Shown one piece after another: positions 26,082-37,309 of a DNA stretch of 64,000 bases; the first letter of the stretch is position 1; each line of letters starts with the position of its first letter. Source of the DNA: Streptomyces sp. CB01249. GTDB taxonomy: Bacteria > Actinomycetota > Actinomycetes > Streptomycetales > Streptomycetaceae. The notes under the pieces were generated by a model. The model searched no databases, was not told where the DNA came from, and saw only the letters and a program-made list of their open reading frames with translations. Where the stretch lies: contig NZ_LISW01000002.1 in assembly GCF_001905735.1 (NCBI RefSeq), forward strand, positions 718,426 through 782,425, read 5' to 3'. The position numbers and the translations under genes were made by a program.

Positions 26082-26253
26082 GCCCGATCTCGGGAAGCGC
26101 GCCGGAATCCGCGTCGTCGCCCGTTGTCGCGGCCGCGCCGGGCGCGGTCCCCGTATCGCCCGTGGTGGCATCGGCCGACGGGACGAACCACAGGGCGCAG
26201 AGCAGGGCCCCCGCAGCGGTGGCGGTCAGGAGCGGGCGGAGGGCGATGGCCAC
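26062..26253 (-). CDS. 63-residue secreted peptide
   Basis: A small open frame with a convincing signal peptide: MAIALRP start, hydrophobic core ~8-25 (LLTATAAGALLCALWF), and ADA cleavage site near 29. The remaining ~34 residues are Thr/Gly/Ala/Asp-rich. AAGGGAG is placed about 9 nt before the ATG, which supports real translation. It runs head-to-tail into hutH with a 20-nt overlap and is divergent from the L,D-transpeptidase. No function can be assigned; a peptide released outside the cell or at the wall is possible. Confidence 0.65.
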   Translation of the reverse strand: MAIALRPLLTATAAGALLCALWFVPSADATTGDTGTAPGAAATTGDDADSGALPEIGLRPADR

Positions 26254-26681
26254 GAAATCGGTCTCCCTTGCGACGGCCGGACGTCCGGCTCGTGCCGATG
26301 CTAGGGCCTGTCCTTCGCATCACGCCAGGGCCCTGGGGAAGGCATGGCGGTGAGGCCCCGGGGGAATGCGTGCACGGCGGGGGGCACCCCGGGCGTCCCG
26401 CACAATGGGAGGGAGGGCGACGGCTTCGGCGGCCCGGAGCGGCGGGCCCGACCTGCGGGAACGCAGGCCCTGCCCGCTCGCGGCGGACCCGAGCCGGTCC
26501 GTGTCGCGGACGCGGGAACCACCGCCCCCGGCACGGCGTCGAAGAGTGGTGTTCCCCACACATTCGACGCACGTGGAACGGGGATCCCGTACAAGGGGTT
26601 CTTGGAACATTGACGGGGTTTCGCCGTTGGGCGGCCTTGTTCGGGGTTTTGGGGATTTCGGCAACGATGGAGAAGCGTGTG
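26254..26681. other. 428-nt divergent intergenic region
   Basis: No gene I can support. It contains two GGAAC elements (26575-26579 and 26604-26608). The second, with CGTT 16 nt later (26625-26628), resembles ECF sigma promoters of the SigE type. The 5' part must hold the promoter of the small secreted gene on the - strand. Confidence 0.55.
26604..26629 (+). promoter_or_regulatory. Candidate ECF-type promoter for the L,D-transpeptidase
   Basis: GGAAC, a 16-nt spacer, then CGTTG. The Streptomyces SigE consensus is near GGAAC-N16-CGTC, so one -10 base differs. Cell-wall enzymes are typical SigE targets. Confidence 0.4.
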
Positions 26682-27932
26682 ATGACGGACAGCAAGCGGC
26701 GCAAGGGCCTGATGGCCGCGTCCGCACTGCTCGGCGGCGTACTGGTGCTTTCCGCCTGCGACGACGGCGGCGACAAGGGCGGTCCGAGCCCCGAGAGCTC
26801 GAAGTCCCAGGCGGCCGACGTCGACAAGGCGGCGGCCCAGGAGACCTCCGAGGCGCAGATAACGATCGCGCCCAAGAACGGCGCGACCAACGCGAGCATC
26901 AACAACGCCGCCAAGGTCACCGTCGCCAAGGGCAAGCTGACCGAGGTCACCATGACCAGCGCGGACGGCAAGAGCGTCAAGGGCACCCTCTCCGCCGACG
27001 GCACGAGCTGGCAGCCGGACGCCCAGCTGGAGCGCTCGACCACCTACAAGGTCAGCGCCACGGCGAAGGACGCCAAGGGCCGCGAGGCCCACGAGAACTC
27101 CTCCTTCACCACCGTCTCGCCCGACAAGAGCTTCATCGGGAACTTCACCCCCGAGGACGGCTCCACGGTCGGCGTCGGCATGCCCGTCTCGATCAACTTC
27201 AACAAGCCGATCACGGACACCAAGGCCGTCCAGGACGGCATCAAGGTGACGTCCAGCAGCGGTCAGGAGGTCGTCGGCCACTGGTTCAACAACCAGCGCC
27301 TCGACCTGCGCCCCGAGGACTACTGGCAGGCCGGCTCGACCGTCACCCTGAAGCTGTCCCTGGACGGCGTCGAGGGCGCGGACGGCGTCTACGGCGTCCA
27401 GCAGAAGACGGTCACCTTCAAGGTCGGCCGCAACCAGGTCTCCACGGTCGACGCCAAGACGCACATGATGACCGTGACGCGGGACGGCAAGACGATCAAG
27501 ACCATCCCGATCTCCGCGGGCGGGCCCGACAACCCCACGTACAACGGTCAGATGGTGATCTCCGAGAAGTACAAGGAGACCCGGATGAACGGTGCCACCG
27601 TCGGCTTCACGGACGACGACGGCAAGGGCGAGTACGACATCAAGGACGTGCCGCACGCCATGCGGCTGTCCACGTCGGGCACCTTCATCCACGGCAACTA
27701 CTGGGGCAAGGGCATCTTCGGCAAGGTCAACACCAGCCACGGCTGCGTCGGCCTGGAGGACGCCAAGGGCGCCGGTGACCCCAACACGGCCGCCGCGTGG
27801 TTCTACAACAACTCCATGGTCGGTGACGTCGTCGTCGTCAAGAACTCCCCGGACAAGACGATCCAGCCCTCCAACGGCCTGAACGGCTGGAACCTCAGCT
27901 GGGCCGAGTGGACGGCGGGCTCCACCGCCTGA
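26682..27932 (+). CDS. L,D-transpeptidase lipoprotein
   Basis: A 416-residue lipoprotein that makes 3-3 cross-links in peptidoglycan. The signal ends in the lipobox LSAC with Cys26. Two immunoglobulin-like regions (~60-150 and ~150-245) precede the YkuD catalytic domain (~255-385), where HGNYWGKGIFG and the nucleophile Cys355 in SHGCVGL are visible. I chose the ATG at 26682, 9 nt after GGAG; MEKRV at 26667 is possible. The C-terminal Trp-rich segment (NGWNLSWAEW) is also common in actinobacterial Ldts. It acts outside the membrane. Confidence 0.92.
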   Translation: MTDSKRRKGLMAASALLGGVLVLSACDDGGDKGGPSPESSKSQAADVDKAAAQETSEAQITIAPKNGATNASINNAAKVTVAKGKLTEVTMTSADGKSVKGTLSADGTSWQPDAQLERSTTYKVSATAKDAKGREAHENSSFTTVSPDKSFIGNFTPEDGSTVGVGMPVSINFNKPITDTKAVQDGIKVTSSSGQEVVGHWFNNQRLDLRPEDYWQAGSTVTLKLSLDGVEGADGVYGVQQKTVTFKVGRNQVSTVDAKTHMMTVTRDGKTIKTIPISAGGPDNPTYNGQMVISEKYKETRMNGATVGFTDDDGKGEYDIKDVPHAMRLSTSGTFIHGNYWGKGIFGKVNTSHGCVGLEDAKGAGDPNTAAAWFYNNSMVGDVVVVKNSPDKTIQPSNGLNGWNLSWAEWTAGSTA

Positions 27933-27970
27933 CCGGTCCGTCCGGCCGAACCCCACCCCGTACGCCCGAG

Positions 27971-27999
27971 GGCGGCGGCACCCGTCCGGTGCCGCCGCC
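27971..27999. terminator. Terminator hairpin after the L,D-transpeptidase
   Basis: GGCGGCGGCACC pairs with GGTGCCGCCGCC across a 5-nt loop. Confidence 0.8.
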
Positions 28000-28031
28000 T
28001 TCGGCGTACACACTCTTCTCATCCGGCTCTC

Positions 28032-28052
28032 ATGGTGGCCTTAACCCACCAT
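28032..28052 (+). promoter_or_regulatory. Inverted repeat before ABC permease
   Basis: ATGGTGG and CCACCAT are separated by 7 nt (CCTTAAC), ending 25 nt before the permease ATG. This is a good operator position; the binding protein is unknown. Confidence 0.5.
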
Positions 28053-28077
28053 CACGAGCCGTTTCTAGCCTCACGCC

Positions 28078-29544
28078 ATGTTCTTCACCTACCTCCGGCG
28101 CGAGCTGCGCCGCCGCAGAAAGGCGGCGCTCGTCGTCGCCTCCGGGCTCGCCCTCGGCATTGCGCTGGTCATCGTCGTCAGCTCCGTCTCCTCGGGCATG
28201 AGCAAGGCCCAGGACAAGGTCCTCGAATCGCTGTACGGGCTCGGCACGGACATGACCGTCACCAAGGCGGCCGCGGCGCCGGGGTCGGGCTCCACCGGCC
28301 GCCCCAAGTTCGAGTTCGACGCCAAGGACAGCGACGACGACGCGACCCAGAGCACGGACCGGGTCATGGTCCAGGGCTTCCAGACCCTGGCCTCCTCCAC
28401 CGTCACCAAGGTCGGCGAGCAGGACGGCGTCGCCGGTGCGGTCGGCGGGCTGAGCCTGTCCGTCATGAAGGTCGACGGGCAGTTCAAGCGCGGCGAGTTC
28501 AAGCAGGAGGGCGGTACGAGCCAGGGCGGCGGACGGCCCGGCGGCGGCAGCGGCATGCCGCAGGGCGAGGTCAGGGGCGGCGGCGCCTCCTTCGACGTCA
28601 ACTCCTACACGGTGTACGGAACCGACGTCACCCAGCAGGGCCTCGGCCCGCTCACCTCCTCGAAGATCACCTCCGGCCGTACGTTCAAGACGACGGAGAC
28701 CAACGCCGAGGTGGCCGTGGTCGACTCCGCGTACGCCAAGGAGAAGAGCCTCGCCACCGGCAAGACCGTGACCATCCACGGCACCAAGTTCACGATCATC
28801 GGCGTCTCGACGGCCGACAGCGGTGACGCGGCGGCCAACCTCTACATCCCGCTCAAGCAGGCCCAGACCCTGTCCGACTCCAAGGACAAGGTCACCACGG
28901 TCTACGTGAAGGCCGCGGACTCCCAGCAGATCGACGGCGTCAAGTCGGCCATCCAGAAGAACATCTCCGGCACCACCGTCACCACCTCCGCCGACCTCGC
29001 GGACACCGTCTCCGGCTCCCTGTCCACCGCGTCCGACCTGGCCGCGGGCGTCGGCAAGTGGCTGTCCTTCGCGGTCCTGGCCGCCGCGTTCCTGGTCGCC
29101 GGGCTCCTCACCTCCTCCGCCGTCAGCCGCCGGGTCCGCGAGTTCGGCACGCTGAAGGCCCTCGGCTGGAAGAGCGGCCGGGTCACCCGCCAGGTCGTCG
29201 GCGAGGCCCTGGTCAACGGCCTCATCGGCGGCGTCCTCGGCATCGCCGTCGGCCTGGCCGGCGCCTACGTGGTCACCGCCGTCAGCCCCACGCTCACCGC
29301 CGAGCTCGGCTCCTCCGGCGGCGGTGGCGGGATGCGCGGCGGCATGATGGGCGGCGGCGGGCCCGGCTTCGGTCGGCAGAGCGCCTCCAAGGCCCTCGAC
29401 ATCGCGCTCACCGCGCCCGTCTCCCTCTCCGTCATCCTCACCGCCGTCGGCCTGGCCGTGGCGGGCGGGCTGATCGCGGGCGCCTTCGGCGGCTGGCGCG
29501 CTTCCCGGCTGCGCCCGGCGGACGCGCTCCGCCGCGTCGAGTAG
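28078..29544 (+). CDS. MacB/FtsX-type ABC transporter permease
   Basis: A 488-residue permease with one N-terminal membrane helix (~18-40), a large extracytoplasmic domain (~45-320), and three C-terminal helices (~325-350, 385-405, 445-475). This is the MacB/LolE topology used in mechanotransmission rather than classic import. Two Gly/Met-rich insertions are unusual: about 145-170 in the outer domain, and about 415-435 (GGGMRGGMMGGGGPGFG) in the loop before the last helix. Its ATPase begins 35 nt downstream. No substrate is evident. Confidence 0.85.
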   Translation: MFFTYLRRELRRRRKAALVVASGLALGIALVIVVSSVSSGMSKAQDKVLESLYGLGTDMTVTKAAAAPGSGSTGRPKFEFDAKDSDDDATQSTDRVMVQGFQTLASSTVTKVGEQDGVAGAVGGLSLSVMKVDGQFKRGEFKQEGGTSQGGGRPGGGSGMPQGEVRGGGASFDVNSYTVYGTDVTQQGLGPLTSSKITSGRTFKTTETNAEVAVVDSAYAKEKSLATGKTVTIHGTKFTIIGVSTADSGDAAANLYIPLKQAQTLSDSKDKVTTVYVKAADSQQIDGVKSAIQKNISGTTVTTSADLADTVSGSLSTASDLAAGVGKWLSFAVLAAAFLVAGLLTSSAVSRRVREFGTLKALGWKSGRVTRQVVGEALVNGLIGGVLGIAVGLAGAYVVTAVSPTLTAELGSSGGGGGMRGGMMGGGGPGFGRQSASKALDIALTAPVSLSVILTAVGLAVAGGLIAGAFGGWRASRLRPADALRRVE

Positions 29545-29579
29545 CAGCCCGGACCTCACACCCCGTCAGGAGAGCACCC

Positions 29580-30263
29580 ATGTACACCCTTCAAGGCGTC
29601 ACCAAGCAGTACCAGCGCGGCAAGTCCACCGTGCACGCCCTCGCCGGCGTCGACCTCACCATCGAGGACGGCGGCCGCCTGGTCATCCAGGGCCCGACCG
29701 GCGGCGGCAAGTCCACCCTGCTCCAGATGCTCGGCGGACTGGACCGGCCCACCGCCGGGAGCATCGAGCTCGACGGCATGGACCTCGCCAAGCTGAGCGA
29801 GGCCAAGCTCACCAAGGTGCGCGCCGAGAACATCGGCTTCGTCTTCCAGAGCTTCAACCTCATCCCGACGCTCACCGCCCAGGAGAACGTCGAGACCGCC
29901 CTCGTGCCCCTCGGCGTCAAGGCGTCCGAGCGGCGCAGAAGAGCCGCCGAGGCGCTGGACTCCGTCGGGCTCGGCGAGCGTCTGGGCCATGTGCCCGGCG
30001 AGATGTCCGGCGGCCAGCAGCAGCGCGTCGCCATCGCCCGGGCCCTGGTCAAGCGGCCCAAGGTGCTCCTCGCGGACGAGCCGACCGGCAACCTGGACGA
30101 GTCCATGCGCGACGAGATCATGGAGGTCCTGGAGACCCTGTGGAAGGAGCACGGGCTCACCTTCGTCATGGTCACCCACGACAGCGCCATCGCCCGCCGC
30201 GCCCCGCGCCTGGCCACCATCCGCAAGGGCAAGGTGACCATCACGGAGAACGCCCCGGCCTGA
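29580..30263 (+). CDS. ABC transporter ATP-binding protein (MacB/LolD type)
   Basis: A 227-residue ATPase with Walker A GPTGGGKSTL, Q-loop FVFQSFNLIP, signature MSGGQQQRVAIARAL, Walker B VLLADEPTGNLD and switch His in VTHD. FNLIP and DEPTGNLD are typical of the MacB/LolD/FtsE subgroup. AGGAGA is 7 nt before the ATG. Pairs with the permease at 28078. There is no membrane-fusion protein gene, as usual for actinobacteria. Confidence 0.92.
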   Translation: MYTLQGVTKQYQRGKSTVHALAGVDLTIEDGGRLVIQGPTGGGKSTLLQMLGGLDRPTAGSIELDGMDLAKLSEAKLTKVRAENIGFVFQSFNLIPTLTAQENVETALVPLGVKASERRRRAAEALDSVGLGERLGHVPGEMSGGQQQRVAIARALVKRPKVLLADEPTGNLDESMRDEIMEVLETLWKEHGLTFVMVTHDSAIARRAPRLATIRKGKVTITENAPA

Positions 30264-30284
30264 TCCGCCCCGACCCCGTCCCCG

Positions 30285-30321
30285 ACCGCCGCCGGCGGGC
30301 CCCCGTGCCCCCGGCGGCGGT
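30285..30321. terminator. Bidirectional terminator hairpin
   Basis: ACCGCCGCCGG pairs with CCGGCGGCGGT across a 15-nt loop, between the converging ATPase and RDD-protein stops. Confidence 0.7.
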
Positions 30322-30322
30322 G

Positions 30323-33034
<2,712 letters not shown>

Positions 33035-33051
33035 CCCCGGCCACGACGCAC

Positions 33052-33087
33052 GGAACGGGCCCGGGGACGCTTCCCCGGGCCCGTTCC
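33052..33087. terminator. gdhA terminator hairpin
   Basis: GGAACGGGCCCGGGGA pairs perfectly with TCCCCGGGCCCGTTCC, loop of 4 nt. Confidence 0.88.
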
Positions 33088-33108
33088 CGTCCGCCGAAGG
33101 GCGGGCTT

Positions 33109-33131
33109 GTGTACACGTTTGTGTGTACGCT
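33109..33131 (+). promoter_or_regulatory. Toxin-antitoxin operator/promoter
   Basis: GTGTACAC (33109-33116) is followed by GTGTGTAC (33121-33128), a near-palindromic pair. The second half overlaps TACGCT (33126-33131), which ends 6 nt before the antitoxin ATG. This fits autoregulation by the antitoxin and a leaderless message. Confidence 0.6.
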
Positions 33132-33137
33132 TGAGGT

Positions 33138-33398
33138 ATGACTGAGACCGTGACCGTGCGCGAGGCCCGTATGCACCTGGCGGAAGTCATCGACAGGGCC
33201 GAGTCCGGCGAAACGACGGTGGTGACCCGCAACGGCAAGCGCGTTGCCGCGCTGGTCCCGATAGAGGTTCTCGACGCCCTGGACGCGGCTGCCGACGAAC
33301 TGGCCGCCCGGGAGGCGGAGGCGCACCGTCAGGACCCGACCGTCGGCATGGCGGAACTCCTCGCCGACCTCTTCGAGGGGGGGAACCCGGCCGCGTGA
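33138..33398 (+). CDS. Phd/YefM-family antitoxin
   Basis: An 86-residue antitoxin. The N-terminal Phd fold (TVREARMHLAEVIDRAESGE, TVVTRNGKRVAALVP) binds DNA. The acidic C-terminal part (~50-86) should wrap around the toxin. Four-base overlap (GTGA) with the toxin gene shows the two are coupled. Confidence 0.9.
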   Translation: MTETVTVREARMHLAEVIDRAESGETTVVTRNGKRVAALVPIEVLDALDAAADELAAREAEAHRQDPTVGMAELLADLFEGGNPAA

Positions 33399-33664
33399 AG
33401 TACGCCTTCCGCTTCACCGCTCACGCCCAGCGCCAACTGCGCGCGATCGACCGTCAGGACGCGCTCCGCATCCTGACGGCCATCACCCCGCTCGGCGACG
33501 ACCCGTGGCGGGCGGACGCGGATGTCAAGCAGCTCGCGGGGCACGACGGGCTCTACCGGGTGCGCGCCGGAGACTTCCGGGTGGTGTACGAGGTACGGGG
33601 CGACGTGCTGGTCATCCTGGTCCTCCACCTCGGACACCGGAGCGATGCGTACCGGAGCCTGTGA
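33395..33664 (+). CDS. RelE/ParE-family toxin
   Basis: An 89-residue RelE-type toxin with the common pattern FTAHAQRQLRAID near the start, PWRADADVKQLAGHDGLYRV in the middle, and the C-terminal RAGDFRVVYEV plus VLHLGHRSDAYR. RelE relatives cleave mRNA on the ribosome; the arginines and the C-terminal Tyr-Arg are kept, so it is probably active. Start is the GTG that overlaps the antitoxin stop. It is followed by a very strong hairpin shared with msrA. Confidence 0.9.
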   Translation: MKYAFRFTAHAQRQLRAIDRQDALRILTAITPLGDDPWRADADVKQLAGHDGLYRVRAGDFRVVYEVRGDVLVILVLHLGHRSDAYRSL

Positions 33665-33672
33665 GGCCGGCC

Positions 33673-33716
33673 GAACGGGACGGGCCCGGGCGCACTTGCC
33701 CGGGCCCGTCCCGTTC
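33673..33716. terminator. Bidirectional terminator, 19-bp stem
   Basis: GAACGGGACGGGCCCGGGC pairs with its exact complement at 33698-33716 between converging genes. Confidence 0.9.
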
Positions 33717-33725
33717 AGAGGTGTC

Positions 33726-34391
33726 TCAGCTCTCCGCCGGGGCCACGCCCACCGGGCAGGAGACGCCTGTGCCGCCGATGCCGCAGTAGCCGGCCGGGTT
33801 CTTGTCCAGGTACTGCTGGTGTGCCGCTTCGGCGGGGTAGAAGGGGCGGTCCTCGGCCGGCAGGATCTCCGTGGTGATCTCGCCGTGGCCGGAGGCCGTC
33901 AGGACCTTCTGGTACGCCTGGCGGGACGCCTCGGCGGCCGCCGCCTGGTCCGGGGTGTGGGTGTAGACCGCGGAGCGGTACTGCGTACCCACGTCGTTGC
34001 CCTGGCGGAAGCCCTGGGTCGGGTCATGGGACTCCCAGAACAGCTTCAGCAGCTCGGCGTACGTGACGGTCTTCGGGTCGTACACCACGCGGACGGCCTC
34101 CGTGTGGCCGGTGAGGCCCGAGCAGACCTCCTCGTACGCGGGGTTCTCCGTATAGCCGCCCTGGTAGCCGACGAGCGTCGTCCAGACGCCGTCCGTCTGC
34201 CAGAACTTGCGCTCGGCGCCCCAGAAACAGCCCAGCCCGAAGTCCGCGACCTCCAGACCCTCCGGGTACGGGCCCAGCAGCGGGTTGCCCAGCACCGTGT
34301 GCCGGGCCGGGACGGTGAACTCGGGGACGGGACGGCCGCGCAGGGCCTCCTCCGGGGTGGGGAGCTGGGGGGTGCGGCGGTGCAGGAACAT
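33726..34391 (-). CDS. msrA: Peptide-methionine (S)-S-oxide reductase
   Basis: A 221-residue MsrA that repairs oxidised methionine. The catalytic [11 protein letters not shown] motif carries Cys55. Recycling cysteines are likely those in [14 protein letters not shown] at the C-terminus. The N-terminal ~45-residue extension is typical of actinobacterial and MsrA-long forms. No signal peptide; acts in the cytoplasm. Confidence 0.94.
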   Translation of the reverse strand: MFLHRRTPQLPTPEEALRGRPVPEFTVPARHTVLGNPLLGPYPEGLEVADFGLGCFWGAERKFWQTDGVWTTLVGYQGGYTENPAYEEVCSGLTGHTEAVRVVYDPKTVTYAELLKLFWESHDPTQGFRQGNDVGTQYRSAVYTHTPDQAAAAEASRQAYQKVLTASGHGEITTEILPAEDRPFYPAEAAHQQYLDKNPAGYCGIGGTGVSCPVGVAPAES

Positions 34392-34452
34392 GCGGGGGCT
34401 CCTCCTGGGTCGGCGTGCTGTCCGTACAACGCGCGAAGGGCCCTGCGGATTC

Positions 34453-35559
34453 CTAGTGCGGCAGCGTCGCCGGGCTGCCGCCGTTCGCCTCGTAGCCCGC
34501 GACCGCCAGCGCCCGGTACACCGCGTACTCCGCGGCCGGGTCCTCGCTCGCCGTCCACGGCAGCGCGCCCACGTAGCCGTCGATGTGCACCAGCTGGTGC
34601 ACCGCCTCCGCCCAGCGCTCCATCCGCACCAGGAACAGCACCAGCAGATGGCGGACGTGCGGCAGCATCGGGTCGTCCGCGCGCGCCGAGTGCACCGCGT
34701 ACATCGCGCCCTCCACGGCCCGGGTCACCACCTGGCTCTCGTAGAAGCCGCGCACCAGATTGACCTCGGGCAGATGCTCGTACACCGCGAACAGCGGCAG
34801 GCCCGCCAGCAGCGAGCCCTGCGGGGCGCGGGCGGCGGCGGCCGTCGCGAAGCGGTCGGCCTCCTCGCGCGAGCCGTGCCAGCGCTCGCTCCAGAAGTGC
34901 AGCGCCGCGATGTGCGCGCCCAGGTGCGCCGGGGCCCGGTCGATGATCTTCGCCCACAGCCGGTCGAACTCCTCGCCGGAGTAACCCAGCCCGCGCGCGA
35001 CCGCCAGCTCCACGATGTACGGGACCGGGTCGCCCGGGGCCAGCAGGGCGGCCTCGCCGACCACCGTACGGGCCTCCTCCAGGATGATCCGGAAGTCGTC
35101 CGTCCCCGCCGTGGACGAGCGCCACGCCTGCTGCACCAGGAACTCCGCGTGCACCGCCGCCGCGCCCGCGTCCTTCGGCGCCTCGGCGCGCCACTTGCGC
35201 AGCCACGCCCCGCCGACGCCCGGCTTCCCCAGCAGTTCGAGCGAGGCCGCCCCGGCGAACGCCTGTACCCGCTGCCAGCGAAGCTCGCCCTCCTTCGGCG
35301 TCCCGGCCAGCAGCTGGGACGCGGCCCGCCACTCCTGCGTGTGCTGCACGACCTCCAGCACGTCCAGCAGGTCCTGGTCCGCCCCCGGCGTCCGGACGTC
35401 CAGCTCCTCCTGGCGTACGAAGCCGTAGTCCTGCGGGTCGGCGGCATCGGGGGAGCCGGGCGCGGCCAGCCGGATGCCACCGCCGCGGCGGCGCAGCACG
35501 TACGGGCCGATCGCGGCGGTCAGCAGGCACAGCGCGAGCAGGAACCACAGAATCTCCAT
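34453..35559 (-). CDS. Membrane-anchored TPR-like protein
   Basis: A 368-residue protein with an N-terminal membrane anchor ([18 protein letters not shown], 1-19), a basic stop-transfer stretch, and an all-helical body with repeat-like features (about 60-360) that resembles tetratricopeptide-type scaffolds. No catalytic motif. The ATG at 35559 has GGGGG before it. It is divergent from metB with a 66-nt gap. Function is unknown; a bound scaffold facing the cytoplasm is likely. Confidence 0.7.
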   Translation of the reverse strand: MEILWFLLALCLLTAAIGPYVLRRRGGGIRLAAPGSPDAADPQDYGFVRQEELDVRTPGADQDLLDVLEVVQHTQEWRAASQLLAGTPKEGELRWQRVQAFAGAASLELLGKPGVGGAWLRKWRAEAPKDAGAAAVHAEFLVQQAWRSSTAGTDDFRIILEEARTVVGEAALLAPGDPVPYIVELAVARGLGYSGEEFDRLWAKIIDRAPAHLGAHIAALHFWSERWHGSREEADRFATAAAARAPQGSLLAGLPLFAVYEHLPEVNLVRGFYESQVVTRAVEGAMYAVHSARADDPMLPHVRHLLVLFLVRMERWAEAVHQLVHIDGYVGALPWTASEDPAAEYAVYRALAVAGYEANGGSPATLPH

Positions 35560-35625
35560 GCCCCCATTGTCACCGGACGGCCATGTGACCCGTGCGGGAC
35601 CTCGTGACGAACTACGCTCGGCCCC

Positions 35626-36771
35626 ATGAGCGACCAGCACAGCTTCGAAACGCGCGCGATCCACGCGGGGAACACCGCCGACCCCCTCACCGGTGCCGTG
35701 GTTCCGCCCATCTACCAGGTGTCCACGTACAAGCAGGACGGCGTGGGCGGGCTGCGCGGCGGTTACGAGTACAGCCGCAGCGCCAACCCGACCCGCACCG
35801 CCCTGGAGGAGAACCTCGCGGCCCTGGAGGGCGGCCGGCGCGGGCTCGCCTTCGCCTCCGGCCTCGCCGCCGAGGACTGCCTGCTCCGTACGCTGCTGAC
35901 CCCCGGCGACCACGTGGTCATCCCGAACGACGCCTATGGCGGCACGTTCCGGCTGTTCGCGAAGGTCGCCTCGCGCTGGGGCGTGGAGTTCTCCGTCGCC
36001 GACACCTCGGACGTGGCGGCGGTCCGCGCGGCGATCACCCCGCGCACCAAGGCGGTCTGGGTGGAGACCCCGTCCAACCCGCTGCTCGGCATCACCGACA
36101 TCGCCGCCGTCGCCCAGGCCGCCCGCGACGCCGGGGCACGGCTCGTCGTGGACAACACCTTCGCGAGCCCCTACCTCCAGCAGCCGCTGGCGCTCGGCGC
36201 GGACGTCGTCGTGCACTCCACCACCAAGTACATGGGCGGCCACTCGGACGTCGTCGGAGGCGCGCTGATCGTCAACGACCCGGATCTGGCCGACGAGTTG
36301 GTCTTCCACCAGAACGCGATGGGCGGCGTCGCCGGGCCGTTCGACGCCTGGCTGGTGCTGCGCGGCATCAAGACGCTCGCCGTGCGCATGGACCGCCACA
36401 GCGAGAACGCCACCAAGATCGCCGAGCTGCTGACCCGGCACCCCAAGGTCTCCCAGGTCCTCTACCCGGGCCTGCCCGAGCACCCGGGCCACGAGGTCGC
36501 GGCCAAGCAGATGCGGTCCTTCGGCGGCATGGTGTCCTTCCGCGTCGCGGGCGGCGAGGAGGCGGCGCTGGAAGTCTGCAACCGGGCGAAGCTGTTCACC
36601 CTGGGCGAGTCCCTGGGCGGCGTCGAATCGCTGCTGGAGCACCCCGGCCGCATGACGCACGCCTCGGCGGCCGGCTCCCCGCTGGAGGTCCCGGCCGACC
36701 TGGTCCGCCTCTCCGTCGGCATCGAGAACGCGGACGACCTCCTCGCGGACCTGACGCAGGCGCTGGGCTAG
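35626..36771 (+). CDS. metB: Cystathionine gamma-synthase
   Basis: A 381-residue PLP enzyme of the Cys/Met family. It joins an O-acylhomoserine with cysteine in methionine synthesis, although a gamma-lyase cannot be excluded. Lys201 in HSTTKYMGGHSDV binds PLP; the YEYSRSANPTR and LGGVESLLEHPG motifs are conserved. TACGCT ends 7 nt before the ATG with no Shine-Dalgarno, so a leaderless mRNA is likely. Confidence 0.9.
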   Translation: MSDQHSFETRAIHAGNTADPLTGAVVPPIYQVSTYKQDGVGGLRGGYEYSRSANPTRTALEENLAALEGGRRGLAFASGLAAEDCLLRTLLTPGDHVVIPNDAYGGTFRLFAKVASRWGVEFSVADTSDVAAVRAAITPRTKAVWVETPSNPLLGITDIAAVAQAARDAGARLVVDNTFASPYLQQPLALGADVVVHSTTKYMGGHSDVVGGALIVNDPDLADELVFHQNAMGGVAGPFDAWLVLRGIKTLAVRMDRHSENATKIAELLTRHPKVSQVLYPGLPEHPGHEVAAKQMRSFGGMVSFRVAGGEEAALEVCNRAKLFTLGESLGGVESLLEHPGRMTHASAAGSPLEVPADLVRLSVGIENADDLLADLTQALG

Positions 36772-36782
36772 GGCGTAAAAGA

Positions 36783-36808
36783 GGCGGGGCCGGTTAGCCG
36801 GTCCCGCC
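36783..36808. terminator. Hairpin between metB and DUF1059 gene
   Basis: GGCGGGGCCGG and CCGGTCCCGCC form a stem with one G-T pair, loop TTAG, between converging stops. Confidence 0.7.
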
Positions 36809-36818
36809 CGCTCGGGCG

Positions 36819-37004
36819 TCAGGCCGGTTCGTCCTCCAGCGTCGCCCTGACCTGCTCCCGCAGCTCGGGACCGTCCGTGTGCTGGTGGACGGAGACGGCG
36901 TGCTCGCTCGCGGCCCGCACGACTTCCTCCTCCTCGCCGGCGATCGTCAGCGAGCAGTTCGTCTCACTCGGGTACTTGCGGCAGTCAGCGATTTTCCGGG
37001 TCAT
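36819..37004 (-). CDS. DUF1059 small protein
   Basis: A 61-residue protein of the DUF1059 family: DCRKYPSETNCSLTIAG contains the two conserved cysteines, followed by an acidic patch and a helical tail. AGGAGG before the ATG at 37004 supports expression. Function unknown; the paired cysteines could bind metal. Confidence 0.85.
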   Translation of the reverse strand: MTRKIADCRKYPSETNCSLTIAGEEEEVVRAASEHAVSVHQHTDGPELREQVRATLEDEPA

Positions 37005-37060
37005 GACAGCCTCCTGACCACTCCTTTCCAGGGTAGTCCGGAACGCCCCGCCCGCCGCGT

Positions 37061-37309
37061 CTACCAGCCCTCCACCGGCGTCGTCTCCGCAGGAGGCGTC
37101 TCCCAGGGCCGGACCGTCAGCGCCCACACCGCGAACACCGTCACCGCCGCGACCAGCGCCATCACCCAGAGGCGGCGCAGCGCCCGTCTTCGGCGCAGCA
37201 GCCGGGCACCCCGTTCCGCCGCCGACGCCGCCAGACCGGCGGGCACCGGCGGGTGCGGGCCCTCCAGCATCCGGCGCACCTCGTCCTGGCGGCGGCCGGT
37301 GCCGCTCAC
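37061..37309 (-). CDS. Small single-pass membrane protein coupled to sigma-like gene
   Basis: An 82-residue protein whose basic head (RRRRALRRL) is followed by one membrane helix (~47-65) and a short proline-rich outer tail. Its GTG overlaps the stop of the sigma-like gene by 4 nt, a sign of coupling. A membrane partner, perhaps an anti-sigma-like factor, is inferred from context only; there is no zinc-binding motif. Confidence 0.65.
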   Translation of the reverse strand: MSGTGRRQDEVRRMLEGPHPPVPAGLAASAAERGARLLRRRRALRRLWVMALVAAVTVFAVWALTVRPWETPPAETTPVEGW

